A DNA stretch of 64,000 nucleotides from Rhodospirillaceae bacterium (GTDB taxonomy: Bacteria; Pseudomonadota; Alphaproteobacteria; Dongiales; Dongiaceae): the NCBI GenBank assembly GCA_016712715.1, contig JADJQM010000002.1, positions 868,001 through 932,000 on the forward strand, read 5' to 3'. Of the stretch, positions 1 through 8,625 are shown one piece after another. The translations under genes and the position numbers were made by a program. The notes under the pieces were generated by a model. It was not told the DNA's origin. It did no database searches and worked only from the letters and a program-made list of their open reading frames with translations. How positions within the stretch are numbered: position 1 is the first letter of the stretch; every line of letters begins with the position of its first letter.

Positions 1-1
1 C

Positions 2-70
2 TTCATGGTCTACCTGCCATTGGATGATGCGCCAAAACCTGCCGCCGCGCTGACCCAACACGGATCCTGA
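2..70 (+). CDS. possible C-terminal fragment of a gene entering from the left edge
   Basis: Frame 2 is open from the window edge to a TGA at 68-70 and reads as an ordinary protein tail of about 22 residues (start FMVYLPLDD, end ALTQHGS). The fragment is too short to assign to a family. It is supported only by the open frame and natural composition; the minus-strand frame over the same bases looks like a shadow. The next 135 bases before the Pho box hold no convincing gene. Confidence 0.3.
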   Translation, partial: FMVYLPLDDAPKPAAALTQHGS

Positions 71-205
71 CGCGGCGTATTTTCCTATTGATCAAGAACG
101 CGTCGTGACATGAAAGCGTCACGGCTGCCGACTTCTCTGGATTTTTCATTGCGCCAGACCTGGATAGCCCGGCTGGCTCAGCGGAAATCCGAAGAAAGGC
201 CGGCG

Positions 206-245
206 ACGTCATCGAACTGTCACAAAAACGAAAACCGGCTGTCAT
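206..245 (+). promoter_or_regulatory. Pho box upstream of pstS
   Basis: ACGTCAT (206-212), a 4-base spacer CGAA, and CTGTCAC (217-223) form two direct repeats 11 bases apart. They match 12 of 14 conserved positions of the PhoB box (CTGTCAT N4 CTGTCAY). A perfect third half-site CTGTCAT lies at 239-245, exactly 22 bases (two turns) further on. A TAATAA sequence at 256-261 sits about 10 bases after it, where a -10 element is expected in promoters whose -35 is replaced by the Pho box. PhoB control is inferred from this match. Confidence 0.72.
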
Positions 246-298
246 GGAAGCGACCTAATAACGGCCCTGCTTGGTTTCACCCAAAAAAGGCTTCTGCC

Positions 299-1321
299 AT
301 GAAACGATTTTCTCTTGCTCTCGCCGCGACCGGTATCGTCATTCTGACGGCTGGCGCCGCTGAGGCCCGCGACCAGCTGCACATCGTCGGTTCGTCGACT
401 GTCTATCCGTTCTCGACCGCGGTCGCCGAGGAATTCGGCAAGAGCGGCAAGTTCAAGACCCCGATCGTCGAATCGACCGGCACCGGTGGCGGTCTGAAAC
501 TGTTCTGCGCCGGCGTCGGCGTTGACAGCCCGGACATCGCCAATGCCAGCCGCAAGATCAAAGACAGCGAAATCGAAGATTGCAAGAAGAACGGCGTCAC
601 CTCGATCACCGAAGTGGCGATCGGCTATGACGGCATCGTGCTCTCCAATTCCAAGGCAAGCGGCCGCATGGAACTCACCGTGAAGGACGTCTGGCTGGCC
701 TTGGCCAAGGAAGTTCCCGTGAATGGCGCGCTCGCCGCCAACCCCTACAAGACCTGGAATGAAGTCAACCCGGCGCTCCCCGCCGAGAAGATTGAAGTCC
801 TGGGCCCGCCGCCCACTTCCGGCACCCGCGACGCGTTCATCGAACTCGTCATGGACAAGGGCTGCAAGGGCATCGCCGAAATCGACGCCATCGAAGACAA
901 GAAGGCCAAGGCCGGTGCCTGCGCCTCGATCCGCGAAGACGGCGCCTATATCGACGCCGGCGAGAACGACAACCTCATCGTCCAGAAGCTCGAAGCCAAT
1001 CCGAAGGCGCTCGGCATTTTCGGCTACTCCTTCCTGGAGCAGAACGAAGACAAGCTGCAGGGCAGCATCATGGACGGCGTCGAGCCGACCTTCGAGAACA
1101 TCGTCGGTGGCAAGTACGAGATCAGCCGCACGCTGTACTTCTACGTGAAGAACCAGCATGAAGGCCAGGTCCCGGGCATCCGCGAATTCGTCGCCGAATT
1201 CACCAGCGACAAGGCTGCCGGTGAAGAAGGCTATCTCGCCGACAAGGGCATGATCCCCTTCCCGGCCGAGATGCTGAAGGAAGTCCAGCAGAAGGCTGGT
1301 AGCCTCACCCCGATGATGTAA
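299..1321 (+). CDS. pstS: phosphate ABC transporter periplasmic binding protein (PstS family)
   Basis: This 340-residue protein is the periplasmic phosphate receptor that would deliver Pi to a PstCAB importer. The ATG at 299 follows an AAAAAAGG stretch and begins a clear signal peptide (residues 1-23, cleavage after AEA). The frame is open further upstream, but that extension would bury the signal peptide. The mature protein starts with the family motif IVGSSTVYPFS near residue 29 and has SGTRDAF near 173; both contribute phosphate-binding Ser/Thr/Arg/Asp in PstS. A Pho box lies just upstream and a hairpin terminator just downstream. No pstC, pstA, pstB or phoU follows: the next gene is on the other strand, so transporter partners must be upstream of the window or elsewhere. 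The PstS assignment is firm; phosphate specificity is inferred from family and Pho box. Confidence 0.9.
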   Translation: MKRFSLALAATGIVILTAGAAEARDQLHIVGSSTVYPFSTAVAEEFGKSGKFKTPIVESTGTGGGLKLFCAGVGVDSPDIANASRKIKDSEIEDCKKNGVTSITEVAIGYDGIVLSNSKASGRMELTVKDVWLALAKEVPVNGALAANPYKTWNEVNPALPAEKIEVLGPPPTSGTRDAFIELVMDKGCKGIAEIDAIEDKKAKAGACASIREDGAYIDAGENDNLIVQKLEANPKALGIFGYSFLEQNEDKLQGSIMDGVEPTFENIVGGKYEISRTLYFYVKNQHEGQVPGIREFVAEFTSDKAAGEEGYLADKGMIPFPAEMLKEVQQKAGSLTPMM

Positions 1322-1342
1322 GTCATCGCTCTCGATAAAGCC

Positions 1343-1705
1343 TCAGGCCTCAAGACCCTTCCCCGGCAACGGGGGAGGGTTTCTTGTCTCTATCGTTGGC
1401 GCAGTGGGTGCCAGAGTTCGGCCCTGATGAAACACGCGCTGCCATTCGAGGATGCGATGAGACCGTCGCAACCCCACCGGCCAGAAGGGATCAGCCTCGA
1501 TCAGTTTCGAGACGCTGTCGGCATCCTCTGCATCGACCAGCCATAGGCCGCCCATTGGTTCGCCCGCAACGTCGCGCAGCGGACCGGCCGTCAGAATGGC
1601 GCTGCCATGCCTCTCGAGAAAAGATAGATGCTCTGGCATGAAGCGCCTGCGGATCTCCACGGCGCGGGCAAAATCATCCTCAAACAGTACGGCAAATATC
1701 ATCAC
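1343..1705 (-). CDS. YciI family protein
   Basis: A 120-residue protein with the YciI-like ferredoxin-fold pattern: N-terminal MIFAVLFEDD strand, R(A)VEIRRRFMPEHLSFL helix, then a glycine-rich GPLRD and GGLWLVDAEDADSVSKLIEADPFW block. The HLSFL histidine and the D in DPFW are typical conserved positions. Family members are small dimeric enzymes or binding proteins, mostly of unknown substrate. About 25 residues after the core (rich in P and T) look unstructured and overlap the pstS terminator. The gene is divergent from a LysR-type regulator 81 bases away, which is the likely controller. Start is one of two adjacent ATGs (1705 or 1702). Confidence 0.8.
   Translation of the reverse strand: MMIFAVLFEDDFARAVEIRRRFMPEHLSFLERHGSAILTAGPLRDVAGEPMGGLWLVDAEDADSVSKLIEADPFWPVGLRRSHRILEWQRVFHQGRTLAPTAPTIETRNPPPLPGKGLEA
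1355..1386 (+). terminator. intrinsic terminator after pstS
   Basis: ACCCTTCCCC (1355-1364) pairs with GGGGGAGGGT (1371-1380) with one mismatch across a 6-base loop, followed by TTCTTGTCT. It lies 33 bases after the pstS stop and overlaps the 3' end of the opposite-strand YciI gene. Confidence 0.65.
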
Positions 1706-1744
1706 GGCCTCCTTGGCTGGACAGGGTCATGATAGTGCGGCAGA

Positions 1745-1764
1745 ATTGCAGGTCGACGAGCAAT
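1745..1764. promoter_or_regulatory. inverted repeat in the yciI/lysR divergent region
   Basis: ATTGC (1745-1749), a 10-base spacer and GCAAT (1760-1764) form a perfect 5-base inverted repeat. It contains a T-N11-A core typical of LysR-type binding sites and lies between the divergent YciI and LysR genes. It is a candidate autoregulatory site; arms this short can occur by chance. Confidence 0.4.
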
Positions 1765-1786
1765 GCAGCCGGAGTGAACTGCAAAA

Positions 1787-2659
1787 ATGCAGCCTCTCGA
1801 TTGGAACGATCTTCGTTACCTGCTGGCACTTGCCAGGACCGGCTCGTTTTCGCTTGCCGCGCGCCTGTTGCGGGTCAACGGGACGACGGTCGCGCGGAGA
1901 CTGAAGGTCATCGAGGCGCAATTGGCGGTTCGCCTTTTCGAGCGCGATGCAAATGGAACGATGCAGCCGACCGGCCCCGGCCGTATCGCCATCTCCCAGG
2001 CCGAGATAATCGAGGCTGAGGTCGGCAGCCTGACCGCGGCAATCAAGGGTGCCGACATGCCCGCCATCGGCACTGTTCGGCTGACTGCCGTGCCGGCCTT
2101 TGCGAATCGGCTCCTCATTCCAGCTTTGCCCGCCTTGCTGGCCAAGCATCGCGGCCTGCGGGTCGACCTCATCGCTGATCCGCGCGGCTTCAACCTCACC
2201 CGCCGCGAAGCGGATATTGCCCTGCGCCTTGCGCGACCGGAGGCTGCCCTGGGTGCCCGGGTCCTGGCGCGGCGCATCGTGACATTGAGCTACGCTGCCT
2301 ACATGCCGATCTCACGGCCGGGCAAAGGCGCCGACCTGCCGTGGCTCACATATGAAGAGGGCATGGCTCATCTGCCCCAGGCGCGTTGGATGGAGAAGGC
2401 CGCAACCAGGCAAGGCGGGCTCGCAGCCCTGGCGGTCAACGATGGGGACGTACTCATCCACGCTGTCCAGGCCGGGTTGGGCCGCACCTTGTTACCATGC
2501 ATCATCGGCGACCAAACGGCCGGCATAAAGCGCATTACGCTGCCGGGCGAGGCGCCGCCGGGGCGCGAACTCTGGCTGCTCACCCACCGCGATCTGCGCC
2601 CGCTTGCGCGCATTGCTGCCGTGATCGATTGGCTGGAGGAGCTCTTCAAAAAAACCTGA
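1787..2659 (+). CDS. LysR family transcriptional regulator
   Basis: A 290-residue LysR-type regulator. Residues 1-60 form the winged helix-turn-helix (LDWNDLRYLLALARTGSFS, then AARLLRVNGTTVARRLKVIE and LAVRLFERDANG). The rest is the periplasmic-binding-like effector domain beginning about residue 90 (GTVRLTAVPAF). The first residues resemble the WNDLR subgroup of LysR proteins common in Proteobacteria. It is divergent from the YciI-family gene, which is the most probable target. The ATG at 1787 fits the family N-terminus exactly. Effector unknown. Confidence 0.9.
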   Translation: MQPLDWNDLRYLLALARTGSFSLAARLLRVNGTTVARRLKVIEAQLAVRLFERDANGTMQPTGPGRIAISQAEIIEAEVGSLTAAIKGADMPAIGTVRLTAVPAFANRLLIPALPALLAKHRGLRVDLIADPRGFNLTRREADIALRLARPEAALGARVLARRIVTLSYAAYMPISRPGKGADLPWLTYEEGMAHLPQARWMEKAATRQGGLAALAVNDGDVLIHAVQAGLGRTLLPCIIGDQTAGIKRITLPGEAPPGRELWLLTHRDLRPLARIAAVIDWLEELFKKT

Positions 2660-2662
2660 ACG

Positions 2663-3673
2663 CTAGGCCTTCGCCCTGGGATGGGCCGCCTGATAGACGC
2701 TCATCAATTGCGTGGCGTCGATCTCGGTATAGCGCTGGGTGGTGGAGAGCGACGCGTGTCCCAGCAATTCCTGGATAGCGCGGAGATCGCCGCCGCCGGC
2801 CAGGAGATGCGTGGCGAAGGAGTGGCGCAGGGCATGCGGTGTCGCTGTCTCCGGCAATCCCAATTGCGCGCGGAGTTTCTGCAACGACCGCTGGATGAGC
2901 CGCGCCTTCAGCGGCCCGCCCTTGGCGCCGACGAACAAGGCGCCGTCTTTGGCAATCGGCCAGGGACAGATGGCGAGATAGTCGGCAATCGCCTCCGCCA
3001 CCACGGGCAGGACAGGGACGATCCGCGTCTTGTTGCCCTTGCCGGTGATGCGCAGCGTCCCACCGGCCTGGGGAGCTTCCCTGCGGGCGAGGCCCAGGGC
3101 CTCGGAGATGCGCAGGCCGCAGCCATAGAGCAACAGCAGGACGGCGAGGTCGCGCTTTTGCAGCCAGGGCTCGTCATGAAGCATGTCGACATTGTCGAGC
3201 GTCGCTTCCGCCTCCGCGGCGTTGAGCGGCTTCGGCACGGAGCGCGGCAGGCGTGGCCCGCGCTGTGTCCCCAGCACGCCGATCTCGATCTTGCCGTCCC
3301 GCACCAGGCGGCGGGCGAGGCTCTTGATGGCAGAAAGAGCGCGGGCATTGCTGGCAGCTACCAGGCCGCGACCACCCCGTTGCGACAGCCAGGCGCGGAT
3401 ATCGCCGCGGGTGAGGGCGCCAAGGCGCGCCACGTTCGGCGCGTCGCCGTCATAGAAGCTCAGGAATTTGAGGAAGTCGCCGACATCGGTCTGATAGGCA
3501 CTGATGGTGTGGGCGGAGGCGCGGCGTTCCTGGGCGAGGTAGGCCAGCCAGTTCTTCAAAGCAGCCACGAGATCGGCCTTGGCAAAGAGCAGCGGATTGG
3601 CGGCGAGTTCGGCCGTCGCATCGGCCGAGCGGGCTTGTGACGGCGTCTTCAGGGTTTTGGCAGATCCAGCCAT
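2663..3673 (-). CDS. xerC: tyrosine recombinase XerC
   Basis: A 336-residue site-specific tyrosine recombinase, expected to resolve chromosome dimers at dif with XerD. The N-terminal SAM-like core-binding domain covers about residues 30-130 (WLAYLAQERRASAHTISAYQ). The catalytic domain shows the full set: Arg in GCGLRISEAL (about 188), Lys in TGKGNKTR (about 211), HxxR in HALRHSFATH (about 277), His in LGHASLSTTQRY (about 305) and nucleophilic Tyr (about 314). Its start overlaps the end of the DUF484 gene by 25 bases, a linkage seen in many Proteobacteria. The N-terminus is about 25 residues longer than usual, so an internal start is possible. The 3' end faces the LysR gene with a 3-base gap. 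Confidence 0.93.
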   Translation of the reverse strand: MAGSAKTLKTPSQARSADATAELAANPLLFAKADLVAALKNWLAYLAQERRASAHTISAYQTDVGDFLKFLSFYDGDAPNVARLGALTRGDIRAWLSQRGGRGLVAASNARALSAIKSLARRLVRDGKIEIGVLGTQRGPRLPRSVPKPLNAAEAEATLDNVDMLHDEPWLQKRDLAVLLLLYGCGLRISEALGLARREAPQAGGTLRITGKGNKTRIVPVLPVVAEAIADYLAICPWPIAKDGALFVGAKGGPLKARLIQRSLQKLRAQLGLPETATPHALRHSFATHLLAGGGDLRAIQELLGHASLSTTQRYTEIDATQLMSVYQAAHPRAKA

Positions 3674-4371
3674 GAGCGGACGCCGAATTCGATGATGCGG
3701 CCGAGGAAGCTCATCAACTCGGTCCCCTGGCCGGCATGGAAATAGCCGGGATGGCGCGTGCCGAAGGCGATGAGGCCGGCCGGCGCCACTTTGCTGATCG
3801 ACAGACGCAGGACAGCGTCGGAGCGGACCAGGTCGGCCGCCCCGCCATAGATCTCAGGGTCACCCTCGACCTCGTCACGCAGCCAGACCTTGCGGTTCTT
3901 GCCGATGAGCCGGTCGACGGCACCCCGGTCGAGGAACTGGATGCCGTCATGCTTGGGTCGGCGCGAGGTGACGTCGGTCAGTTCCAGGCACAGGCAGACG
4001 ACGTCAACCTCGAGCAGGAACGCCAAGTCGCCGGTGACGATCTCGATGAACTGCTCGAAGCTCTCCGCCTCGAGCAAGGCGATGACCGCATTGTGGATCC
4101 GCTCGGTGGTGTTGAGATTGTCGCGGCTGTTGGCGATGATCTCGTCCTGGTCGGCGCGCAGGCGCTGCACATCCGTCTTCAGCCGTTCCATCATGAACTG
4201 CTGCAGATCGACGACGCCTTCACCCTTGTGGCGCTTGGGGCTGACCTGGGCATCGAGCAATTCCGGATGACGCGACAGAAAATCCGGATTGCGCTTCAGG
4301 TAAGCAGCAACCTGCGCGGCGCTGACGCCCGCATTCGGTTTCGCTTTGACGTCTTCGACCGGTTCCGACAT
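3649..4371 (-). CDS. DUF484 family protein
   Basis: A 240-residue DUF484 protein (GAF-like fold). It has the characteristic N-terminus VAAYLKRNPDFLSRHPELL followed by GEGVVDLQQFMMERLKTDVQRLRADQDEII, a predicted coiled-coil leading into the GAF-like region (about 95-230). It is upstream of and overlaps xerC on the same strand, as in many gamma- and alphaproteobacteria. Biochemical role is unknown; the linkage suggests a link with recombination or chromosome processing, but that is inference. Confidence 0.88.
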   Translation of the reverse strand: MSEPVEDVKAKPNAGVSAAQVAAYLKRNPDFLSRHPELLDAQVSPKRHKGEGVVDLQQFMMERLKTDVQRLRADQDEIIANSRDNLNTTERIHNAVIALLEAESFEQFIEIVTGDLAFLLEVDVVCLCLELTDVTSRRPKHDGIQFLDRGAVDRLIGKNRKVWLRDEVEGDPEIYGGAADLVRSDAVLRLSISKVAPAGLIAFGTRHPGYFHAGQGTELMSFLGRIIEFGVRSWLDLPKP

Positions 4372-4425
4372 CGCTACTCGTGATCAGCCGTTACGTTCTC
4401 AAACGAACTTACAGAATGGCCATTC

Positions 4426-5082
4426 TTACAGAATAGACTGGCCGGTCTTGGCCCAATCCGCAAGGAACGCGGACAGGCCCTTATCGGTCAGCGGGTGGTT
4501 GTACATCTGCTTCAAAATCGCCGGCGGCAGGGTGGCGACATCGGCGCCCATCTTGGCAGCAGCGATGACATGCACCGGATGACGGACGGAAGCCACCAGC
4601 ACCTCGGTCTTCAGCGCAGAGTAGGACGAATAGATCTGGATGATGTCGGCGATGAGTTCCATGCCGTCCTGGCCAATATCGTCGAGGCGACCGACGAAGG
4701 GCGAAATATAGGTGGCGCCGGCCTTGGCGGCGAGCAGCGCTTGTGCTGCCGAGAAGCATAGCGTCACGTTGACCTTGGTGCCTTCCGAGGAGAGGACCTT
4801 GCAGGTCTTGAGGCCATCGACCGTGAGCGGCACCTTGACACAGACATTGGTCGCGAGCTTGGCGAGCTTATGACCTTCCGCCAGCATGGTCTTGTGATCG
4901 GTCGCGGTCACTTCGGCGCTGACCGGCCCATCGACGATGGTGCAGATCTCCTTGATCACATCCAGGAACGGACGTCCGGATTTGGCGACCAGGGACGGAT
5001 TGGTTGTTACACCATCAAGCAAGCCTGTGGACGCAAGCTCCTGGATTTCCTTGACGTCTGCGGTGTCGACGAAAAACTTCAT
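4426..5082 (-). CDS. transaldolase / fructose-6-phosphate aldolase (TalC-MipB type)
   Basis: A 218-residue class I aldolase of the short transaldolase subfamily, which moves a dihydroxyacetone unit between sugar phosphates in the pentose phosphate pathway or splits fructose 6-phosphate. The ATG at 5082 is chosen because the family starts with MKFFVDTADVKEI and AGGAA lies 9 bases upstream; an upstream extension is not family-like. TTNPSL (about 26-31) and the KVPLTVDGLK and YISPFVGRLDDIG blocks are present; the Schiff-base lysine is in KVPLT. Transaldolase and FSA activity cannot be separated by eye. It precedes DUF484-xerC on the same strand and diverges from priA. Confidence 0.88.
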   Translation of the reverse strand: MKFFVDTADVKEIQELASTGLLDGVTTNPSLVAKSGRPFLDVIKEICTIVDGPVSAEVTATDHKTMLAEGHKLAKLATNVCVKVPLTVDGLKTCKVLSSEGTKVNVTLCFSAAQALLAAKAGATYISPFVGRLDDIGQDGMELIADIIQIYSSYSALKTEVLVASVRHPVHVIAAAKMGADVATLPPAILKQMYNHPLTDKGLSAFLADWAKTGQSIL

Positions 5083-5234
5083 GACAGGGTTCCTGAAAGT
5101 AACGCCCGGAAACCTCCAGGCCTTTATCGGTGATGCGCCACGCACTAGGCTATATAGATCGCCCAATCAAGTGCCAGTATGAGCATCTGTGCGGCGAATC
5201 AAATTCACCCCGAGTCTAGCCCCCGAGCTCCGCA

Positions 5235-7457
5235 ATGCCAACCGAAACCGATAACATGCCGGAGACCCTGCCGGGCCTGCCTGTGGTTTCGCCGCCACCC
5301 GCGGTTGGTGTGCTTGTACCCTTGGCGCTGTTTCAGCCTTATGACTATCTGGTACCGCCGGAACTGACGTCAGCCGGCGTGACCCTCGCCCGGGGCGATT
5401 TCGTGACCGTGCCCTTGGGACGGCGCACAGTCACCGGCGTCGTGTGGGGTGCTGCTGCCGGCGATGTCGATCCGGCCAAACTGAAACCTGTCACCGCGCG
5501 CTTGGCCTTGCCCCCGCTGCCGGAGGCTACCTGCGCCTTCATCGACTGGGTGGCGCAGTATACGATGGCGCCGGTCGGGGCCGTGCTGCGCATGGCAATG
5601 AGCGTGCCGGATGCGCTGGAGCCCGAGCGCGCGCTCAAGGGTTGGGCGATCGGCGCCACGGAAGGTGCAAAACTCACACCGACGCGCCAACGCGTTCTCG
5701 ATGTGCTGCAGCAATCGCCGCCCTTGCCACCGACGGAACTGGCGCGGCTTGCCGGTGTCAGTGCCGGTGTCATCAGCGACATGGGGAAGACGGGTTTGTT
5801 GCGCGCGGTGACGCTCAGCCAGAAGCGGCCCTTCGGCCAGCCGGATCCCGCGACCCTTGGTCCGTCCCTGTCATCGGCACAGGCAGCAGCGGCGCAGGAT
5901 TTGGCACAATTGCAGCATGGCGTCACGCTGATCGACGGCGTCACCGGCTCGGGCAAGACGGAGGTCTATTTCGAGGCGATCGCCGCCGCGTTGCGCGCCG
6001 GCCGGCAGGCGCTGGTGATGGTGCCGGAAATCGCATTGACGCCGGAATGGCTGAAGCGCTTTGCGATACGCTTTGGCGCGCTGCCGGCGCAGTGGCATTC
6101 GGAACTGACCGGGCTGGAACGCCGCCTGACCTGGCGCGCGGTGCTTGATGGCACGGCGCGCGTCGTCGTGGGCGCACGCTCAAGCCTGTTCCTGCCGTTC
6201 CGCGATCTGGGCCTCATCATCGTCGACGAGGAACATGAAAGCGGATTCAAGCAGGAAGAGGGCGTCATCTACCAGGCGCGCGACATGGCGGTGGTGCGCG
6301 GCCACCTTGCCAGGATCCCGGTGGTGCTTGCCTCGGCGACGCCATCGCTGGAAACCATGGTGAATGTCGAAACCGGCCGCTATCGCGCACTCCACATGCC
6401 CGACCGTCACGGCGGCGCCACCATGCCGGTGATCGACATCATCGATCTCAGGCGTGACAAGCCGCTCAAGAATTCGTGGATCGCACCAAGCCTGCGGGCC
6501 GAGATCGACCGCGTCCTTTCGGCCGGCGAACAGGCGTTGCTGTTCCTCAACCGGCGTGGCTATGCGCCGCTGACTTTGTGTCGTGGTTGCGGGCACCGTC
6601 TGCAATGTCCGCGCTGCACGGCCTGGCTGGTCGAGCATCGCTTTCATCAGAAGCTGATGTGCCATCATTGCGGCTTCGAAGCGCCAGTGCCGCCATCGTG
6701 CCCCGCCTGTGGCGCCGAGGGGCATTTTGCCGCCTGCGGTCCCGGTGTTGAGCGGTTGGCGGAGGAAACGGCGGCATTGTTCCCGGATGCGCGCCGCCTG
6801 GTGCTGACCAGTGACACGGTGACGGGTCCAGCAAAGGCCGAGAGCCTGATGCGCAGTGTGGCCGAACGCGAGGTCGATCTTGTCATCGGCACGCAGATCA
6901 TCGCCAAGGGCCACAATTTCCCGCATCTCACACTGGTCGGCGTGGTCGATGCCGATCTTGGTCTTCACGGCGGCGATCTGCGCGCGGCCGAACGCACCTA
7001 TCAACTGATGCAACAGGTGGCGGGCCGTGCCGGGCGCGGCGACAAGCCCGGCCGGGTCTATCTCCAGACCTATGATCCGGACCGCGCCGTGATGCAGGCC
7101 TTGAAATCCGGCGACCGCGACTCCTTCATGGCGGCCGAGGCGGAAGATCGCCGTCTCTCCGGCATGCCACCTTATGGTCGTCTCGCAGCTCTCATCATCT
7201 CAGGCCGTGAATTGCCTGCCGTGACGGCCAAGGCGCAGGAGCTTGCGCGCCAGGCGCCGCATCGCGAGGGCGTTACAGTCCTTGGACCAGCACCAGCACC
7301 GCTCGCCTTGCTGCGCGGTCGTCATCGCATCCGCTTCCTGTTGAAAACCCGGCGCGATATCGCGCCGCAAACAATCCTAAGGACCTGGCTGCGCGGCCAG
7401 AAATTCCCCGGCGACCTGCGCCTGCAGATCGACATCGATCCCTACAGCTTCGTCTGA
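5235..7457 (+). CDS. priA: primosomal protein N' (replication restart helicase PriA)
   Basis: A 740-residue 3'-5' DNA helicase that reloads the replisome at stalled forks. It has the PriA 3'-binding domain at the N-terminus (VLVPLALFQPYDYLVP from about residue 26), Walker A GVTGSGKTEVY (about 235), DEEH box (about 330), and eight cysteines in CxxC pairs between about 449 and 495 (CRGCG, CPRC, CHHCG, CPACG) that bind two zincs. IGTQIIAKGHNFPHLTLVGV and QVAGRAGRG (motifs V and VI) follow. The full domain set and length are normal. It diverges from the transaldolase gene; 152 bases between the two starts hold the promoters. Confidence 0.95.
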   Translation: MPTETDNMPETLPGLPVVSPPPAVGVLVPLALFQPYDYLVPPELTSAGVTLARGDFVTVPLGRRTVTGVVWGAAAGDVDPAKLKPVTARLALPPLPEATCAFIDWVAQYTMAPVGAVLRMAMSVPDALEPERALKGWAIGATEGAKLTPTRQRVLDVLQQSPPLPPTELARLAGVSAGVISDMGKTGLLRAVTLSQKRPFGQPDPATLGPSLSSAQAAAAQDLAQLQHGVTLIDGVTGSGKTEVYFEAIAAALRAGRQALVMVPEIALTPEWLKRFAIRFGALPAQWHSELTGLERRLTWRAVLDGTARVVVGARSSLFLPFRDLGLIIVDEEHESGFKQEEGVIYQARDMAVVRGHLARIPVVLASATPSLETMVNVETGRYRALHMPDRHGGATMPVIDIIDLRRDKPLKNSWIAPSLRAEIDRVLSAGEQALLFLNRRGYAPLTLCRGCGHRLQCPRCTAWLVEHRFHQKLMCHHCGFEAPVPPSCPACGAEGHFAACGPGVERLAEETAALFPDARRLVLTSDTVTGPAKAESLMRSVAEREVDLVIGTQIIAKGHNFPHLTLVGVVDADLGLHGGDLRAAERTYQLMQQVAGRAGRGDKPGRVYLQTYDPDRAVMQALKSGDRDSFMAAEAEDRRLSGMPPYGRLAALIISGRELPAVTAKAQELARQAPHREGVTVLGPAPAPLALLRGRHRIRFLLKTRRDIAPQTILRTWLRGQKFPGDLRLQIDIDPYSFV

Positions 7458-7532
7458 TGCTGCGGAAGTACCGCTGGGAACTGCAACGCCCCTGAGCTGT
7501 TATGGGCGGGGGTGATTCTGAATCCCGGCTCC

Positions 7533-7556
7533 GTCGTGCTAGTCTGGTTGCACGAC
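7533..7556. promoter_or_regulatory. inverted repeat upstream of the metallopeptidase gene
   Basis: GTCGTGC (7533-7539), a 10-base spacer and GCACGAC (7550-7556) form a perfect 7-base inverted repeat ending 21 bases before the ATG and just ahead of the AGGGGAG ribosome site. Its place suggests an operator or a 5'-leader hairpin. Confidence 0.4.
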
Positions 7557-7577
7557 ACGATAGGGGAGTGCCACGTC

Positions 7578-8573
7578 ATGCAATGGCGGGGTGGGCGACG
7601 CAGTTCAAACGTTTCGGATCAGCGCGGGTCGGGCGGCTCTCGCGGTGGATTTGGCGGGCTCGGTGGCCTGGGCGGCGGGGGCCTGGGTGGTGGCCGGGGC
7701 CCCCGTATCGGCGGCCTTGGCATCGTCGGTATCATCGCCTTCTTCGTGATCGCGAGCTTCATGGGCGTCGACCCAATGGCGATCCTCTCCGGCATGACCG
7801 GTGGAACATCGGGTGGCAGCAGCTATGATGGCACCGGTGGCAATGGCGATGTCGTCGGCGACGTCCTCGGCGGCAAGTCGAGCTATGTTCCCTCTTCAAC
7901 CACAGGCAGCGGCGATGCCACGGAATCCGAATTGAAGGACTTCGTCGCCGTGATCCTCGGCAGCACCGAAGATGTCTGGGGCGGCATCTTCGCGGAGGCC
8001 GGCGGCACCTACCAGGTCCCGACACTGGTGTTGTTCTCAGGCGCGGTGCAATCGGCCTGCGGCTATGCGCAATCCGCCATGGGACCCTTCTATTGCCCGC
8101 CCGACCAGAAGGTCTATATCGACCTCGATTTCTATCGCGACCTCAGAAGCCGGTTCGCAGCGCCCGGCGACTTCGCCCAGGCCTATGTCATCGCGCACGA
8201 GGTCGGGCACCATGTGCAGAACCTGCTGGGCATCGATGAAAAGGTGCGCGAGGCTACCGCGCAGATGAGCGAAACGGATGCCAACGCTCTCTCCGTCCGC
8301 GTCGAGTTGCAGGCCGATTGCTTCGCCGGCATCTGGGCACATCAGGTCGAGGCGCAGGACGAAAACCTGCGGTTGGAGCCTGGCGATATCGATGAGGGGC
8401 TGGGAGCCGCCAGCGCCATCGGTGATGATCGCCTGCAAAAGGAAGCCAGCGGCCGGGTGACACCCGACAGCTTCACCCATGGCAGTTCCGCGCAACGCGT
8501 GCGCTGGTTCAAACGCGGGCTCGACACCGGCGATATGGAAGCCTGTGACACCTTCAATGCGTCACAGCTCTAG
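7578..8573 (+). CDS. YpfJ-type neutral zinc metallopeptidase, membrane-anchored
   Basis: A 331-residue zinc metalloprotease of the YpfJ family. The ATG at 7578 follows AGGGGAG at a good distance and gives the family N-terminus MxWRGxRxSxNVxDxR. A strongly glycine-rich linker (about 15-45) leads to one membrane segment (about 47-65), so the catalytic domain is probably periplasmic. The domain holds HEVGHH (about 206-211) plus the downstream ELQADCFAG motif with the third ligand region. Paired cysteines (ACGYAQSAMGPFYCP, and a C-terminal CDTF) are as in the family. Substrate unknown. It stands alone between priA and a GT2 gene. Confidence 0.9.
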   Translation: MQWRGGRRSSNVSDQRGSGGSRGGFGGLGGLGGGGLGGGRGPRIGGLGIVGIIAFFVIASFMGVDPMAILSGMTGGTSGGSSYDGTGGNGDVVGDVLGGKSSYVPSSTTGSGDATESELKDFVAVILGSTEDVWGGIFAEAGGTYQVPTLVLFSGAVQSACGYAQSAMGPFYCPPDQKVYIDLDFYRDLRSRFAAPGDFAQAYVIAHEVGHHVQNLLGIDEKVREATAQMSETDANALSVRVELQADCFAGIWAHQVEAQDENLRLEPGDIDEGLGAASAIGDDRLQKEASGRVTPDSFTHGSSAQRVRWFKRGLDTGDMEACDTFNASQL

Positions 8574-8625
8574 CGCGGCGGATTGCGGAATTGAGGAACC
8601 CGGTGCACTTGGCTAATCTCCTTGT

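Noticed and set aside
2663..3673. Integrase of a genomic island
   Set aside because: Full XerC pattern and DUF484 linkage mark the housekeeping recombinase; no att-like repeats or cargo next to it.
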